The notes: generated by a model from the sequence alone, not told the origin. Positions 12,489 through 26,394 are shown, counted from the stretch's first letter. The stretch is 64,000 nt of DNA from Pelmatolapia mariae (GCF_036321145.2 NC_086242.1:6428501-6492500); one strand, 5' to 3'. Numbers and translations are program-made.

Positions 12489-14772
12489 ATGTGTGTGTTT
12501 GTGCATGTGTGTGTGTGGCATTTGGGTAAGAAGTTTGTATTGTAACTCTTACTTGAATGATATACTCTTAGATTCTTTTGCATCTGTGTGAGAATCCTGG
12601 TTTGTGTTTCCCCAACAACGAAATAAAGAGCATTATTTTTTTACTGAAAAGCATTAGTTTGACTTTGTGCAGCTTAAGAAAGAAAGCTGTTAGCTTAAAG
12701 TGGACTTTATGCTCGACAACTGATAGGATATGTAGCAATGCCCTGCGCACAGGCTTTAAATAGTTTATACACCATTGTAAAGCAACACCATAAGGAACTT
12801 CCCGTTATGACTTGGTGGACGTGATATAGAAGATAGTAGGATAAAAACTGTTTACACTTCATGCACAACAGTACTCGTGATTAAAAGTTTATTGGCTGTG
12901 TGTATGTTAGCATATTTCAAGTAGTCTTGGACAGCACTTTTCAGGGACACTTGACAGACAGCAGAGGAGGGAAAAGTCAAATATTTTGCAGCAGAGCTAA
13001 ATGGGAGCCATGCTTACAGTGCTTCTGTCTTGCCTGCCTGGCTGTGCTCTGCTGTGCCGTGTTTCGTTGGAATTGTTTGTGTTGAGCCGTGTGACCCACT
13101 ATTTGGACTTCTGTTCCATTATCTTTCAAAAACTCGCTGCACTTGGGTCTCACGCAAAGAAAAGCAAAGTGAGAGCCCAGCGTCAGGTGCTACAAGCTGC
13201 TAGCTAGGCCTGTAGCCAGGCCCAGAGAGCCAGACCTGGCAGCTCCGAGGCTGCGACGTGTGAAACGCTGCACACAAAGGAGCTCACTCCATCTGTATGC
13301 ACCCTACATAGGCAGGCTTTTGTTGCAGCCGACAGGCACATGACTGCTAGCATCTTAACCCCTGAGAGCCAGCGTCTCTTTTCCCCTTTCACTAGACTGC
13401 ACACTGCAGTAGACACCACAATGAGTCAATACTTTTAGCAAAAAACAACACTGGATTTAAAGCAGGAGTCAGCTTGATAGTTATTATGTGGCTGGTGTTT
13501 CTGGCCAGAGATTGAATTTAAAAAGAAAAAATACATATGTGTGAGTATAGGTTTAGGTTTAATATTGGTGGACAGACAGTTAAAATGCTCTGATCATTCT
13601 CTTAATGTTTGGGCAGAACTTTGCCAAAGTGAACTGAATGCTATACATTTTTTTAGGACAGTCATTTAATATTGAGGCCAGCCATGAATAAAAGACCACA
13701 AAACAAGAAAAAGTGTTTTGACATGAAATACATGTAAAAATACGCAGATTAATATATTCTGTCCTTGTGCATAGCTTAAAAAAGACAATACAAATCAGAG
13801 CACTTTTAACATTGATATGCCATTTTTTTCTGTTTATCTGTAGATTTTTTTGTAAGGCTTCATAGAGAATTCAGGAATGAGACTGACATCCCCAAATGGG
13901 AGGGGTGTCTGTAAAATCCAATTAAAGATAAATCACTACCATCAACATTTAACAGCTGCAATAGTTCAGAGAAACTTCAGTCTATTAGCACTCTTAATTT
14001 TTCACGTTTAGCATGATATAAGGTTGTCCTGATGTGATCATTAAGTTTCTCTCACACACACATTCACACACTCTTTCTCTTTATAAGCATTGAAAATGTC
14101 AGTGAACCAGCAAAAACAAAAAATATCTTCTTAATTCAGAAACGTGTGAAATCCCTGCTCAGATACTGCTTACTGTTGGTTTCATGTGTGCCTTGTGTTA
14201 CCTTCTGTAACCCAGACAAATCCAGACGTGTGTGTGTGTGTGTGTGTTTGTACATGTGTGTGTGAAGCTGAGAGGATGTGCATGTAAACTCGTTCCCGAT
14301 ATGAAATCAACCAAAACACTGTGTTTGGAGCATTCTTGAACCCTTAGTCAGCTGAATTGGATACGGGCGACTAAAAGGAGGGTGCTGTCAGTTCAGTCAG
14401 ACAAGTGTCTGATTTTTAGAGATGAGAAAGGAAACATGGAGCAGGAGGCTAATGGAATTGCTCAGTTCAAATAAAACACAGCTTCCCACCGCCACCATCT
14501 TGCTTGTATGAAACACGGGTCCCGGTGGGGGTTGTGGCGCGAAGGGCTCCTGTTTGGACCGAGCTAGGTCACGCAGGCCCATCCAGGCTGCAGTGCAGCC
14601 CTGTGACGTGGCAGGTCCGAATGCTTTAAAAGGTGGTACCACTCCCAGAGAACGCCAGGGAGCTGCATGTGAGCTGATGTTTGATAAGAGCTGCAAAATT
14701 GATCATTTATTAATGTGGGATGGACCCGAAATGTGAGCAGTAAGGAATCAGGAGAGGCGTGTGTAGGTGTGT

Positions 14773-14827
<55 letters not shown>

Positions 14828-17800
14828 GGATGTGTGTGTTTTTCTGTGAGGAGATGAGACGAGGGGTAAGTTTTAAATGTAAAAAATGCATCTTAAAATA
14901 TGCTTTATTTATTTAATATTTGTGCCTTTCTGCAGTTTTCTGATTTGCTGTCATTCTTACATTTTTAGTAATGACTTAGAGCCACATGTGATCTAAAAAG
15001 ACAAATGTTCGAGCCGAAAATGTCATAACCTTGAGAGCACTCGACTTTGCATTCAGAACAGTTTTTTCCCCTTGACAGCTAGCACTACAAAATGTTTGAA
15101 TAACTCACTGAGAAAAGCTATTTAATGCAAGTTAAAATAAGTACACACTACCAAGGGCATGCTTGAACTTATTTCAACTTAGTTTTGTTGTAAATGTAAT
15201 TTTGCCATGCTCTGCACAGTAGAAAAAAGCTTGAATTTTTTTTAACCAAGGATCACTTTGACATTTCTATTTTCCCTGAAAAAACATGATTAATTAGATT
15301 TTTTTTAAACCTTCTCAAGATGGGCAGTGTACTCTGTTAGCTAAATTAGAAACCAAAGTTTTCCAATAAACCAGACAGTTGCAAAATGACCTAGAGAGGA
15401 GAGTCTCATGGTTAACTGAAAGTAGGACAATGATTCTCCCAAAGCTCTGTCCTTACTTTAATGAAGAAGAGCTGCAAAAAAGGAGAAGCTGTCAAAGTGC
15501 TGCCTGCTTGCGATTTATTGTCTGTTTGGCCGTTTTAAAAGCTGTTTAGTACACTTGTCTTTAGCGAGCGCAGGTCCGTTCCCTCTCTCCTCTTTTCCAA
15601 CCTTTGCTCTGCCATGTGGCCGAGTAGGCTCCCTCCACACAGAGAAGCTCGTTTTTCAGAGGTGAGTGGCTTAATGATTGAAAAGAAATACATCTGAAAC
15701 AAAGTGCTCGGTTTGTGCCCCTGAGAAGTGTGAACTGCGTACGAAGAACGCTTGAGGACATGTTATTTTATCCTTGCTGGCTCCTTATTTGTTCAGAGCT
15801 TCTGTCAGTTGCTTTACCCTCTTGTGTTTTATTAAGTACGAGTTTTAAAAAAAACAAAACATTTTTTTAAAGTAAAGAAATACAGAAATGTGTACATTTA
15901 TTTACTCCTTATAGTTCTCATGGGAAATAATTAAAACACATTGCTTTTGAGATCTGAGGAAATTTGAATAATGTGCTTTTGAAAGAACATTTTCTAATCA
16001 CGCATTCAAAACTCAAATGATACTGAGCACAAATTTTGCTTCTTATTTTCCTAATAATTACTAATTTTTCCAGTTTAGTGCAAATATGTAGAAGGATTTA
16101 ATGTTTCAAGTGTTTCCTCTATTCACTTTTAATTACACAGGTTTAGAATCTTCATTCATTTTAAGGGTTAACTAAAAGTCAACCTCTAATAGTTAACAAA
16201 ATTGACAGTTTCTTTTTTAAACTGTGATGGTTATGCTCTTTATTTAAATGACTCTTTTAAAAAAACGAGGGAGAGGAAATACACCACATTTTAAGCTTTT
16301 CCATACATCTCTGTGCAGAGATGATTTTATGAAAGCGGTCAGAGATAAAGTTACTATAAAATGGGTTTCAGCAGAATGTTTAACAACTGAAATTATCATT
16401 CATTTATGAATGAAGTGTATCTAATCTTTTCACAATAAAAGTTTGTCCTTTTCCAGGCTTCAATTTGGGGAAGAAGTGTCATCATGCAACTTGTAAATGT
16501 AGAATTTAAATTTGAGCGGTTGTCACATTTCAAGTTAATCCATAAATTGAGTTAATTATTAAAATTGCATTAAAAAAATCTGGGAGTGAAAAAAAGACTC
16601 CTGAATGAATTTAGCTCCTTTTATTATTTGAATCTGGAGTGATTTCTGGTTGTATTGGTTCGCATTCAATTAGAAATTGCCCACAATGTGTTTTATGTTT
16701 TTACTCTTAACAATACTAATAATATAATATATTAAAACTAGTAGTTTTGCATAAATGATGTGAACGTGTGTGTTTTATCCTTATGTTCATTTATCTTTTC
16801 CTGTTTTACAAACACTGTTTGTTAAATATATTATGAAAAAATAAATAATTCAGTAGTTTCCTCTTTTCTTCATTATAACAGTAAAAAAATTAAAGTTAAT
16901 TTATATTATATAAATTTCAAAGTAACTGAAATACTTTAGTGTGAATTGAGCATTAAGAAGGCAATCTTTAAATCCGACGTGAACGAATGAATCTTAATGA
17001 AAAGTGCACGTTATGTCTCCTCTCCGCCTTTGCTGTTCTGGACATCACTGGATTTAATCCTGTGACTTTTAGTTCCCAAAGTGACTAAAATGAATTCAGA
17101 TCTTTTGAAGTGTCTGTAAGTCGTCTCTGTTTTGACAAATGTTTAAATTGGTTTTAAAAAATGAAAAAATAACACATCAAGAGAGATCGCACAAAATACA
17201 ACGTTTTTATGGCGATTTGACACGTTACAAGGATTGTGCGGGTGGCTGCATCACTCGGGCCGCCATCTTGTCTCCTCCTGTCCTCCATTTTGTAATTTTT
17301 CTCCCTCAGTTCTGGCCTACCTGCTTTTATTAAAGTTTTACCAAGTGCTCTGAGCCTGCTTTGCGTGAGGTGAAAAAAGAAAAATCAGCTGTATTCACAT
17401 GATTTTCAGTTATACATTACATTTTGGGATGACCTGTCAGGTTGTTGTTTTTTTTATTCCTCTGTCAGCTGACCTGATGCTGAATTACTGCTTTTCACCT
17501 TAAAGCACCTTTTCTGAAGACTGAAATCTGCCAGCTGATGCAACAAGTTACCTGCACAGGCACAGCTCCTCACAAGGAGGACTGAGTCCTGTTGACAAGG
17601 TGTTAATCTCTCAGAACAATTTGTACATATAATGAGCAGCACTCAAGTTAAAGGTTGCATGTGATTTAGGTTTTACAGATGTGCAGCGTAAGTGACTGTG
17701 ACCTATAGCCTTATAATGGCCGCCGGGGGTCACATAGGTTAATAGAGACTGATGTTTGAGGCCCCAAAGTGACATCCCAAAGGGGATGGCCCCTTAATCC

Positions 17801-17828
17801 TTATTAGGCCTCTGTGTTAGTGATCCTT
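10973..17828. other. Non-coding stretch, no gene recognised
   Basis: AT-rich DNA with GT microsatellites at about 12458-12487, 14231-14247 and 14768-14818. Short frames in both strands lack any recognisable domain, and no hairpin typical of a known microRNA was noticed. Confidence 0.6.
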
Positions 17829-18044
17829 ACCTTTCAAAGCAAACAGCACGCTCTCTTTGCCGTGGGGCCCCGACCTGCCCCCGGCGTTACACTTCTGACC
17901 CTAGGGTCGTGGCCTTTGTTCAGAACCCTTAAGAGCCTGACCTTAGGGTCACGGGTGTAATAGAGAAGTTGTTGAGGCACGTGCTGCTGAGGGGCCCCTC
18001 GACGGACCACCTTGTAGAGGGAGCGGGCCCGCCGCGCCGGCCAC
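17829..18044 (-). other. GC-rich candidate exon on the minus strand, product unknown
   Basis: Read on the minus strand, a pyrimidine-rich stretch ending TTTCTTCAG precedes this block, and AAAG followed by GTAAGG closes it. Both are strong splice signals with a plausible branch point upstream. The block is distinctly richer in G and C than its AT-rich surroundings. One frame stays open from the acceptor until a stop at 17834-17836, a few bases before the donor, giving about 69 residues rich in Arg, Pro and Leu. I do not recognise the peptide. It may be the last coding part of an unknown gene with the stop near an exon end, or an exon of an antisense non-coding RNA. Confidence 0.35.
17897..17951. 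promoter_or_regulatory. Pair of palindromes with nuclear-receptor-like half-sites
   Basis: GACCCTAGGGTC (17897-17908) is a perfect 12-base palindrome. TGACCTTAGGGTCA (17938-17951) is nearly palindromic and contains a TGACCT core and an AGGGTCA core facing outward. Everted AGGTCA-like half-sites are recognised by several nuclear receptors. Both lie inside the GC-rich candidate exon, so they may simply be part of its sequence. Function is not shown. Confidence 0.2.
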
Positions 18045-21000
18045 TGAAGAAAGAGGGAAAGTTTCTGTAAGTTCGCCAGGGTGTTAATGTGTAGACAGCT
18101 ATAACTCTCAGGTTCACAGTAAAACATAGATCTCCTGTGCGACTTTTTCACCCTTCAGAAGAACATCTTTGACATGCAAAAAATACCCAAATGTTGGTCT
18201 TTTTCAGTGCAATCCATCAGTGCAGTCACAGAAGTAGATCCCTCAGAGGGTCATATCTCGTTTTACTGGCAATCCCAGGTGGTTCTACTTAACTCCATTA
18301 ATTCTCCGCTAACTAACAGCTAAAAGTAACACTGAAGAAAAAATATTTTTGGTTAAAAGGTGGATAATAGATTTGTTTATTTTATTTATTGCTATTTATT
18401 AATGATGAATTTCAGTTTGATAGCCAATCTGCTGTGATTTCTCTCAGCTACTTGTTGGCTGTTTAATTGCAGTTCATGTTGCGATTTGTCTGTATTTATA
18501 TGGTCCTGTAAAGTTACCAACAGTGAGTATCAAAAATATTGTGGTTGAGTTAATTTCACTTTGTGCATGTGTGTGTTGCTTGCCCTGGGGCAGTGCAGCA
18601 TCGAGCAGTGTCAGTGTGCTGTAAATTTTATACTGTGTGTGTGTTGATCGGCTGGTTTGTTGCAGTAAATTTGTGGGATGATTCATAAAGATGTGAAGGC
18701 ATTCGGGGGCTGATAAGTCAGCGACTTAATTGCTTGAGCTCCTCAAGAGTTATAAGTCATTTTCACTGAGACTTGGGCTCTGTGTTGCAACCATGACACA
18801 TGCATTGTCACTTTTTTGTGGTTGGGTTATTTGATAATGTTTTATTCGATTTCCCTTTTGCATCTATTTGATTTTTTTGTGAATATGTAAGACTAGTCGA
18901 AGCTTCTGTTCTTTTTTTACCTTCACACAAAATATGCAGCACTTGCATGCATAGGAAATGTTAACAATGCTTTTACACCCTGACGTTATGTGTGCTGTAA
19001 GGCAGAGTGCAGCTCAGTTTTAACGAGGAGATGAAGGGAGCTGATAAGGGGAAAAAAGCGGTTGTAGACTCGTGGAGATGTCATAAAGAAGGTTGTTAAT
19101 ATTGGAGTTTCATCAATGGCAGCATTACGCAGGCCACTCCTGCAGGGGCGAGGCCGTGCAGAGGGCTACAGTGTCAGAAGTTGGCAGCTGAGCCAAAACC
19201 AGAGCTGTATCCTCAAATGAACTCTCCGCGACGTACGGTGCAACAGGCTCTGCCAAGTTTTTTGAATTCCTGCCACATGTTAGATGGTAAACAACTGACT
19301 TGCAGTAACAGTATCTTAGATAGAAGATGAAGAGCAAAGGGACTCTTCTGATTCCAGATGAAACACGGATTTGTCTACAATAGTGTTTGATATATATTCA
19401 GCAGGCACTTGTAACGGCGTTTAATGATTTCAGCGAGAGCAATTGGTTCAAAGACGTGGCGAGATGTGACGTCACAGGGTTCAGTCTGATCACTGTTTGG
19501 TGCTCGACCGGTTTTGCTCATCAAGGCCCACGAGGGAATTTATTGCTTTTTTGATAAAGTGCATTTAAATCACCAGTTGCCTCACGTTGAACCTCGGGAG
19601 TAATCTCACTCCTCATTTTTCACGAGTTTGCGCATTGTGCGTCATTGAAATGCGGATGGTGCAGCAGTAGTACACACAACACAGGGAAGCCGAGTTTTTA
19701 TTTGACTGTGTGGAAAGGTGAGGAGAGAGCTAGGCAAGGCAAGTGCACCCGTTCGCTTCCTTTCTCCCTCTCTTTCTCTCTCCAAGCTCGTTCTGCGAGG
19801 TAGAAAAGGCGCACAAACAGCAGCGTAACGCCTTTTCTTTCAGTCTCCAGGACTGAGAGTGCAGGGTCGGTGCAAGTAAGCAAGCGGCCATATTAGTTTG
19901 CTCTTGTGTTGCTCATACTCGCTGTTTTTCATCTACTTGTCGCCTGTTTAAAATGAAAAAACAAAAAACGAAACACCACACGTATTGAAAAACTCTGGAA
20001 ATACTGATGTTTTCCCAGCTTTCATTTGTTTAAATTCATGTTAGTCCTCTTTAGACTCTGCGAGCATAAACACAGATTGACATGGAGTCTAGCTAGCTGT
20101 GTTCCATGATGTGAGATTCGTCGTTTTGTTGGACAATCCCCCCCCCCTCTCTCTTTTGTATGGCTGCTGCTATGAGGAGAGAAAAAGGGGAAAAATTTGC
20201 CTGTGCTGAGTTCTGGGTTTCTTTTGGGAAAGCGAAGACTAGAGGGGAGGGGAATGGTGTCCAAAAAGGAGGAAGTTGTTTCTTTGCCATGGGGGAATCT
20301 GTTGCAAACAGTTACGGGGCATTACAACAATTTGGCTGCCCAGAAAAGTTTTTGAGGAGGGAAGTCGGGTGGAAACCGGACGGGTGTGAATAACCTTCAG
20401 CATGCTGATCCAGAGTTTGGTAGGTGTGCATGAGAAGAGGGGAGAGAGGGAGACAGCAGGGGTAGTATCTGGCACAAAAACGTAAAAAAAAAAAAAAAAA
20501 AAAAAAGATCCTTCTCATGCAGGCTTAAATTAACACTAGCTGTTCAGAGCAGGGCTGTTTATTACTGTAGGCTAGAACAGTGCTACTGAAAGGACAAGAA
20601 AGGGTGGGAGACAGAATAGGCTGGACGTGGAGGGGGAAGGAGGGTGTTGGACATGAGCAGAGTCATCAACAGAGTCCATTTTATCGTTCGGTTACTGCCC
20701 GACATTTCTCCTCTCCTTAGTCGCACGCAGAACCGGCTGCTGTTGCTGCAGTTCGCAGCAAGGCGAGGGTGGCCTAGTAATGGCACATGGCGGGCGCACT
20801 GCGGTAAATATTACAGGATTTTTACAGCGTGGTTCAATGCCGCAATCATGGCAGGGCAGTCGCATCCAGGTGCTTATCTGGCTTTGATTGCGTGCCAGAA
20901 CAGTTGATGTAGCTTTCCTACGTATTAATGATTGAGCATTAAAAAAGCCCCAAAAAACAAGCAGTAATCAAAAGGATATTCATCACTGATCATACCTGAC

Positions 21001-21199
21001 ACTTTTGGCCTTCGCTAGGGGAATGCCATTGCTTCAGTGCCAGCTGGGAGTTTAGTGATAAAGACGTGTGGGTCAAAGCCAAATGGCTGATATTAAACTG
21101 AAAGGCCCAGCAGCTCTGCAAAGAAAAGATACACTATTAATCTTTCCCTCCAGTCTCAAAGTTAGGTGTTGCAAGTTGTCCTAGTATCCTTTAATCATT
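18045..21199. other. Non-coding stretch, no gene recognised
   Basis: No recognisable coding sequence. A consensus cAMP-response-type palindrome TGACGTCA occurs at 19467-19474, and a long A-run lies at about 20484-20506. The right part becomes richer in purine/pyrimidine tracts as it approaches the promoter-like block. Confidence 0.55.
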
Positions 21200-22840
21200 T
21201 GTGAGTGTTTGCTATGACTCTCGTCCTCAGCAGAAGTGCACCCCCCACCCCGTAGCCCAGTTCAGCTCCCTCCCCACCCTGCCTCGTGCATGCGCACGTC
21301 ATACTGGGTCTGTGATGAAAACGCGTAGTGCGCACGCACTCCCACACGTCCCTGTTTCATCATCAGCTGAGCTCTTTCTCCTCCACTCACAGCTCTTCTC
21401 CCCTTCCTCTCTCACCCCCTCCCCTCTCTCTCTCTCTCTCTCTCTCTTTGCTCTCGCTTCTTTTTCTATCCATCGCTCTCCTCCTCCTCCTCTCTCCCTG
21501 GGTCCCGGCCACATGCGAAAGGGTAGACTAGGACGCTGCAGCTCTGAAAAAAAAAAAGGGGAAAAACGCTCTGCTGCTATTTCTACAGGCAGGCCCTCCC
21601 CTTTAGCTAGTCTGTGCCAAAAGAGGGAGGGATTTTTTACTACTCCCAGTCCCAGGATTTTAACCCTCTGCCTGCTCTCACTTCTCCCTGCAAGATCTGT
21701 TCCTCAATATCATGCAACAAGTGGCTTTGCTTTACTCCTACTTCGACATTGCTGCGCCATTTGCAAGGGCATTTTTCAGATCCTTGTTTTCACGCGCTTT
21801 TAGTTTTATCACGTTTTTGCCTCGCCTGGGTTGTTGCTAGTAGAGATAAACTGGACCTGGGAGTTTTGCGCCGTGCCCTAGCGTTGGTGCAAAGGTTTTT
21901 TTTGTTTTGTTTTGTTTGGTTTTTTTTTTCCTTCAGCACGTTTCTTGATTGCTCAACATGTCAGATTTTTTTTCCTGGATGAATCTGAGTATGAAGGCTG
22001 CAGTTTGTTTTGTGTGCTGTTCGATTTCATGTGTCTCGCGTATGGGTCTTAAATTGAATTCCTTATTGTTTTCCTGTGCTCTTATCTGCTTTGCCCTCTA
22101 CCTTCCTAACCCTTTCCATCTCCAAACCTGTCCCTCTTTTTTTGGTTTTTTTCTGCCCCACCCTCTCTTCCTCACGTTCTCTCTCTCTCTCTCGCTCTCT
22201 CTCGATCTCGTGGGCAGTATCCAGTGAAAGGGGAGCAGGAGGGCGGAGCAGCAGCGGGGCTTTTTCTGGGACAGGTGCCAATTCCAAACAAAAGGCACAA
22301 AAAACAAAAAAAAAGAAAAAAAGAGTGTGATAGATCCCAACGACAGAGGGAAAAGTGGTGTATTTAAAGAACTGATTTGTAGTAATTAGATGTGTGTGCA
22401 TGTGTAACTATTCTTCTCTTGCAGGTTTTTTTTTATTGCATGAGTGAATAGCAGCAGAGATCTTGAATTCTCTCTTTCCCCCCTCTCTCGGCTCTCTTGC
22501 TCCCGTGAAGGCATTTGAGTTTCGAGCGGGGAAAAGAAGGAGGGGTGGGTGGAGTTGGGAAGGGGCACAGGGAGGTGGAGCCTTGTCTCCTCTCCTCCCT
22601 GCCGAGTTTTCTGCATTATTCATATGCCCGGGCGAGCGCTGTGATCTGACTGGCTGCCTGGCTTAGCATTCATCCGACATTCAGCAGCTCTGTTTGCTAA
22701 CATTCCTCATTCAAAGCCTTGTTAACTGCCAGACGGGAGGAACACGCGACTCCATGGGAAACCCACATGGCCTCTCCATTGTGGCGGGCCCTGACAGTCT
22801 CAGACAAGGAGCTGGCAGACATGGGAGAGCGAGAGGAGCT
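21200..22840 (+). promoter_or_regulatory. CT/GC-rich promoter-like block upstream of let-7
   Basis: This block has long polypyrimidine stretches (21418-21450, 22180-22206), local CG dinucleotides (for example around 21295-21345 and 22625-22750), and a complex, non-repetitive GC-richer stretch at 22620-22840. It contrasts with AT-rich flanks. It lies 8-9 kb upstream of the let-7 hairpins and just before candidate exons, so it could hold the start of the primary microRNA transcript. The long open frames here (such as 21201-21803) are low-complexity Ser/Leu runs and are not taken as genes. Confidence 0.35.
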
Positions 22841-23109
22841 GGTTTGTAAATATTAGAAAGCAGTTAGCTCAGGTTAGGGAGGTTACCCAACGCTCAGAGA
22901 TGGGTTTGGGGTGAAGTGGGCAGATTATCGCGGGCAAATCCCAGGCAGAGGCGCGGGCAGACATTGTAGGAAAGGCGCTGAGGCAGACACGGAGGCTGGT
23001 ACTTTCTGGGACTCTGAATGGGTCTGTCGTTGGCGTGCCCGCCTACTTCTTGCAGGGAGTGCAGAGCTGTGTGACTGAATCCAAGCTCCTTCTCTGCCCT
23101 TCTCTACAG

Positions 23110-23219
23110 AGAGGATATGTGGACATACTGTGTGCAGCCACGGATGGGTCCAGTACAGCCGCTTCATCCAGGATAGCTCATTGCTGTGGTGTGGGCCAGT
23201 TACTTCAAAGTCTCAGTGG
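23110..23219 (+). ncRNA. Candidate exon of the let-7 host transcript
   Basis: A pyrimidine-rich tract ending TCTCTACAG precedes the segment, and GTAAGTCAG follows it, which is a near-consensus donor. The 110-base segment is not a repeat. It lies between the promoter-like block and the let-7 hairpins on the same strand. In human the orthologous hairpins lie in the spliced non-coding gene MIRLET7BHG, which makes a spliced host RNA plausible here. Splicing itself is inferred. Confidence 0.35.
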
Positions 23220-23704
23220 GTAAGTCAGAGAGAGAGTGTGTGGGTGTGGAGGTAAGTGTGTGTGTGTATACTTAGGTGTGTGGTGCTTGCACACATGCAG
23301 TGGTTTTCTTTTGTCAAAAGATGAAGACATAACGAATGTGGAGAGCCGCATCGTGTGACCTGATCACCACGTTTGTGTGTATGAACATTGTGTCTGGGTG
23401 TTGTTTCCTCCAGGGCTACATGACTATCCAGTGAGAGCAGGCTTAACTAAATATAGTCAAACTGGTTAGAAACGTGGCATTGGCTTTGAAATTTCGACGA
23501 AACTGAGCAAATCTCTTCTCTAGTGCATTCCTACCTGTACTTTAGCATTCCGGATCGGCCTTTTGTGTGTTTCACAGAGAGAAATGCTTTTTTGGAGGGA
23601 GCAGAGAAGGAATAGTGCTGTAATGTTGGGCTGATGGCCAGGGAAGGCCTGCTACACAAGGCCGAGCCCCACCACAATGCTCTCTCTATCTCTACCTCTC
23701 TCCC

Positions 23705-23736
<32 letters not shown>

Positions 23737-25318
23737 CCCCTCTTCTCAGGTCTATCAGAAAATGATTAAACGCCACTCGTATTGAGCTCTGCTATTAAAA
23801 CCTCATCTTAATGAATATGTGCCTAGTTTATTCCCTGGAAGTAAAGGTTAAATATTTGAAAATGGGTCAGTGCTGACACGTGGCCCCACGTAGCTTTAAT
23901 ATGGCTCAAACAGGCCTTTTTGGACACATCGTTTATGACGCTTTATTAAAACGAAAACTTTTTCCTAAAAAAAACTCCATTAAGGTCTTAAAATTTAAAG
24001 CTTGCCCTCGTTCGCTCGGTTACAGACTATGGTTTGATTAAACTGTAAACGCACACGATTTGAGAGGTACATGTTGACTGTAGTAGAGTGCTCTGCTTTT
24101 TAAAGGAAATTAAAAAGGTTATATTATTATTACCTGATTACAACTGCTACTTCATCCATGACGATGAATATCGGCTCTAATTTTGTCCGTATTATATTAA
24201 ATTTTCCACATAATTAAAACACTGAGTGCGCCACACCCCTCAGCAGTGCCATTCAACTTGGCATCTTTTAATTATCATCCATAAATCAGTTTTTGAAAAG
24301 CTCGCTAATTGAAAATCTTGCTTTTTTAAAATTTTATTTTTTATTTTAAATCGATATCACTCCACGTTGAACACCTCAGCACATCAGAGTCGACCATGAC
24401 CAAAAGGTAGGAGTGGAGGCAGCGTGAGTCATCACAGATAGCTCTAGTCATCCCACCTACATCCTACGTTTGACAGGCCTATTCAACCGCCACTCTCACA
24501 CTACTGAGCCTGGCTTAAACTCCTCCATCACTGTCACACTGACAGGAAATCCTGACGTCGCTTTAGTGCATCCAATCCCTGTTCTTCAGACCCTCAGTCA
24601 GGTGAAATTAGGAGTTATATAGCAGCATTTAGACACATTTACTCTTTAGGTGTAGCAGTGAAAACTGCAGGAGTCAGATACAGGATATGGCTGTCTTCTC
24701 ATTTCTGCTCTGACTTTTTGTTTGTTTTTACCTTCCTACATTATCTGTTTAACTCTAATGAACACACATTTCCTAGAAATACAGTACAATCCAATATATT
24801 TTTGTGAGGAAACACATGTTTTTAGTGCCTTGAAAACTATCGATCACCGTTTGGAAACATATCAAAATATTTTTCTAGCGATTTTCTTTTGCTTTTTGTA
24901 TACGCAAAACTCTTTATTTATTAGGTCTTTTTATTTCATCGTACCTCGTACAGTACATGTCCACAAGATATTGCCAAGTCTGTAAATAATATTTCATCTG
25001 GGGAAAATGAAGGAAGCAATCCTGGCCAGCTTTTGAAATTGATAAGCGTTACTTTTTTCCCTTGCAAATCTGGCAGTAAATTGTAGTTTTTTGAGCGATT
25101 TAATGCAGCGCACATTGTTTTCCTATGTTTGAAGAGCCATTAATTGTTCCTGCCGTGATTCCTGTAAGCAAGTAAATATTTATTGTTTAAATATTTACTG
25201 TAAATGTGAATGTAACATCGAAAGCTTGTAATCGAAATGTTGTCATTACAAAACATTAGAAAAGTAAACGACATTCAGAAAGCGAATATAAAGACCATCA
25301 CACAACATCTTGCGCGCG

Positions 25319-25322
<4 letters not shown>

Positions 25323-25380
<58 letters not shown>

Positions 25381-25498
25381 CAAACTACCAGACACATTTG
25401 ATGCTGTGTACCCCACAATGAACCCTGGCTCCTAAGATGAATGGGGTTCCCACGCCTCTCCCAAGGAGTGCAGGGCACAGCCTCCTCCTCTGAGCATT

Positions 25499-25574
<76 letters not shown>
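25323..25574. repeat. Two long (CA)n microsatellites 122 bases apart
   Basis: The runs at 25323-25378 and 25501-25574 are pure CA dinucleotides separated by unique sequence. Runs of this kind are usually length-polymorphic. The frames of Cys-Val or Thr-His repeats that cross them are artefacts. Confidence 0.95.
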
Positions 25575-25576
<2 letters not shown>

Positions 25577-26323
25577 GTACTACAGATGGCCAAACAGTCT
25601 CCCTCAAACATACACACAGGTGCATTTCAGTAAAATACAAAGGCACACACATAGTAAAATAGCATAATGACCCATTTTTAAAAACTACAAGTATACATAC
25701 TTTAATTACTTATTTTTTGGTGTAAAAATAAATAAATAAATAAATAATATGATGGAAGTGTCAGTTTTATAGATGGAGTCAGTTTGGTATGAAGACGACT
25801 TAATTTGTATAGCAGCAAAGCAGAAATGAGATGTGAGAACACACAGATTGTTTTTAGTTTCAGTTACACTTCTTTTTGTTTCAATCCCTGTTTGTGTGTA
25901 TGTGTGTGTGAGAGTATGTGTTGTTCATGAAGTGTTTTTATTTCAGGGAAGGTTTTAGATGAATTAGATTTTCATGGGAGATTCCAGCTTTTTATTTTCT
26001 GAAGGTGTAGCAAAACAGTTCTTAAGAAAGAATGTGTTTGTGTTTGTGTGTGTGTGTGTGTACTATATTAGTACTATATTAGTACACAATTTAGTTTATT
26101 AAGTGAAAAATAATTATTTTGTTTTATTTATTTTTTTTAATCGTTGGATAACTCTAGTGTAGTTTTTAAAAGACTTGAGAAATTTTTTTGGTGTTTTCGT
26201 TTTCTTATGAGAAATACATTTGTAATTCACTGATGTATATAAACATTTAAATATATAATTGTTTTACATTTTTGTAAATGTACTTTACAGTTGGCGTTTA
26301 TTTTTTCTCTAATATGTTTTAAG

Positions 26324-26328
<5 letters not shown>

Positions 26329-26392
<64 letters not shown>
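26329..26392. repeat. (GT)n microsatellite
   Basis: A pure GT run of about 64 bases, followed by a short GA run at 26399-26414. Confidence 0.95.

Positions 26393-26394
<2 letters not shown>

Noticed and set aside
21201..21803. 200-codon open frame, the longest in the window
   Set aside because: It is rich in Ser, Leu and Pro because of CT-rich DNA, has no domain, and overlaps equally long frames in other phases. Typical of a promoter-like pyrimidine tract.
25275..25662. Frames of repeated Cys-Val or Thr-His
   Set aside because: Produced by CA/GT microsatellites.
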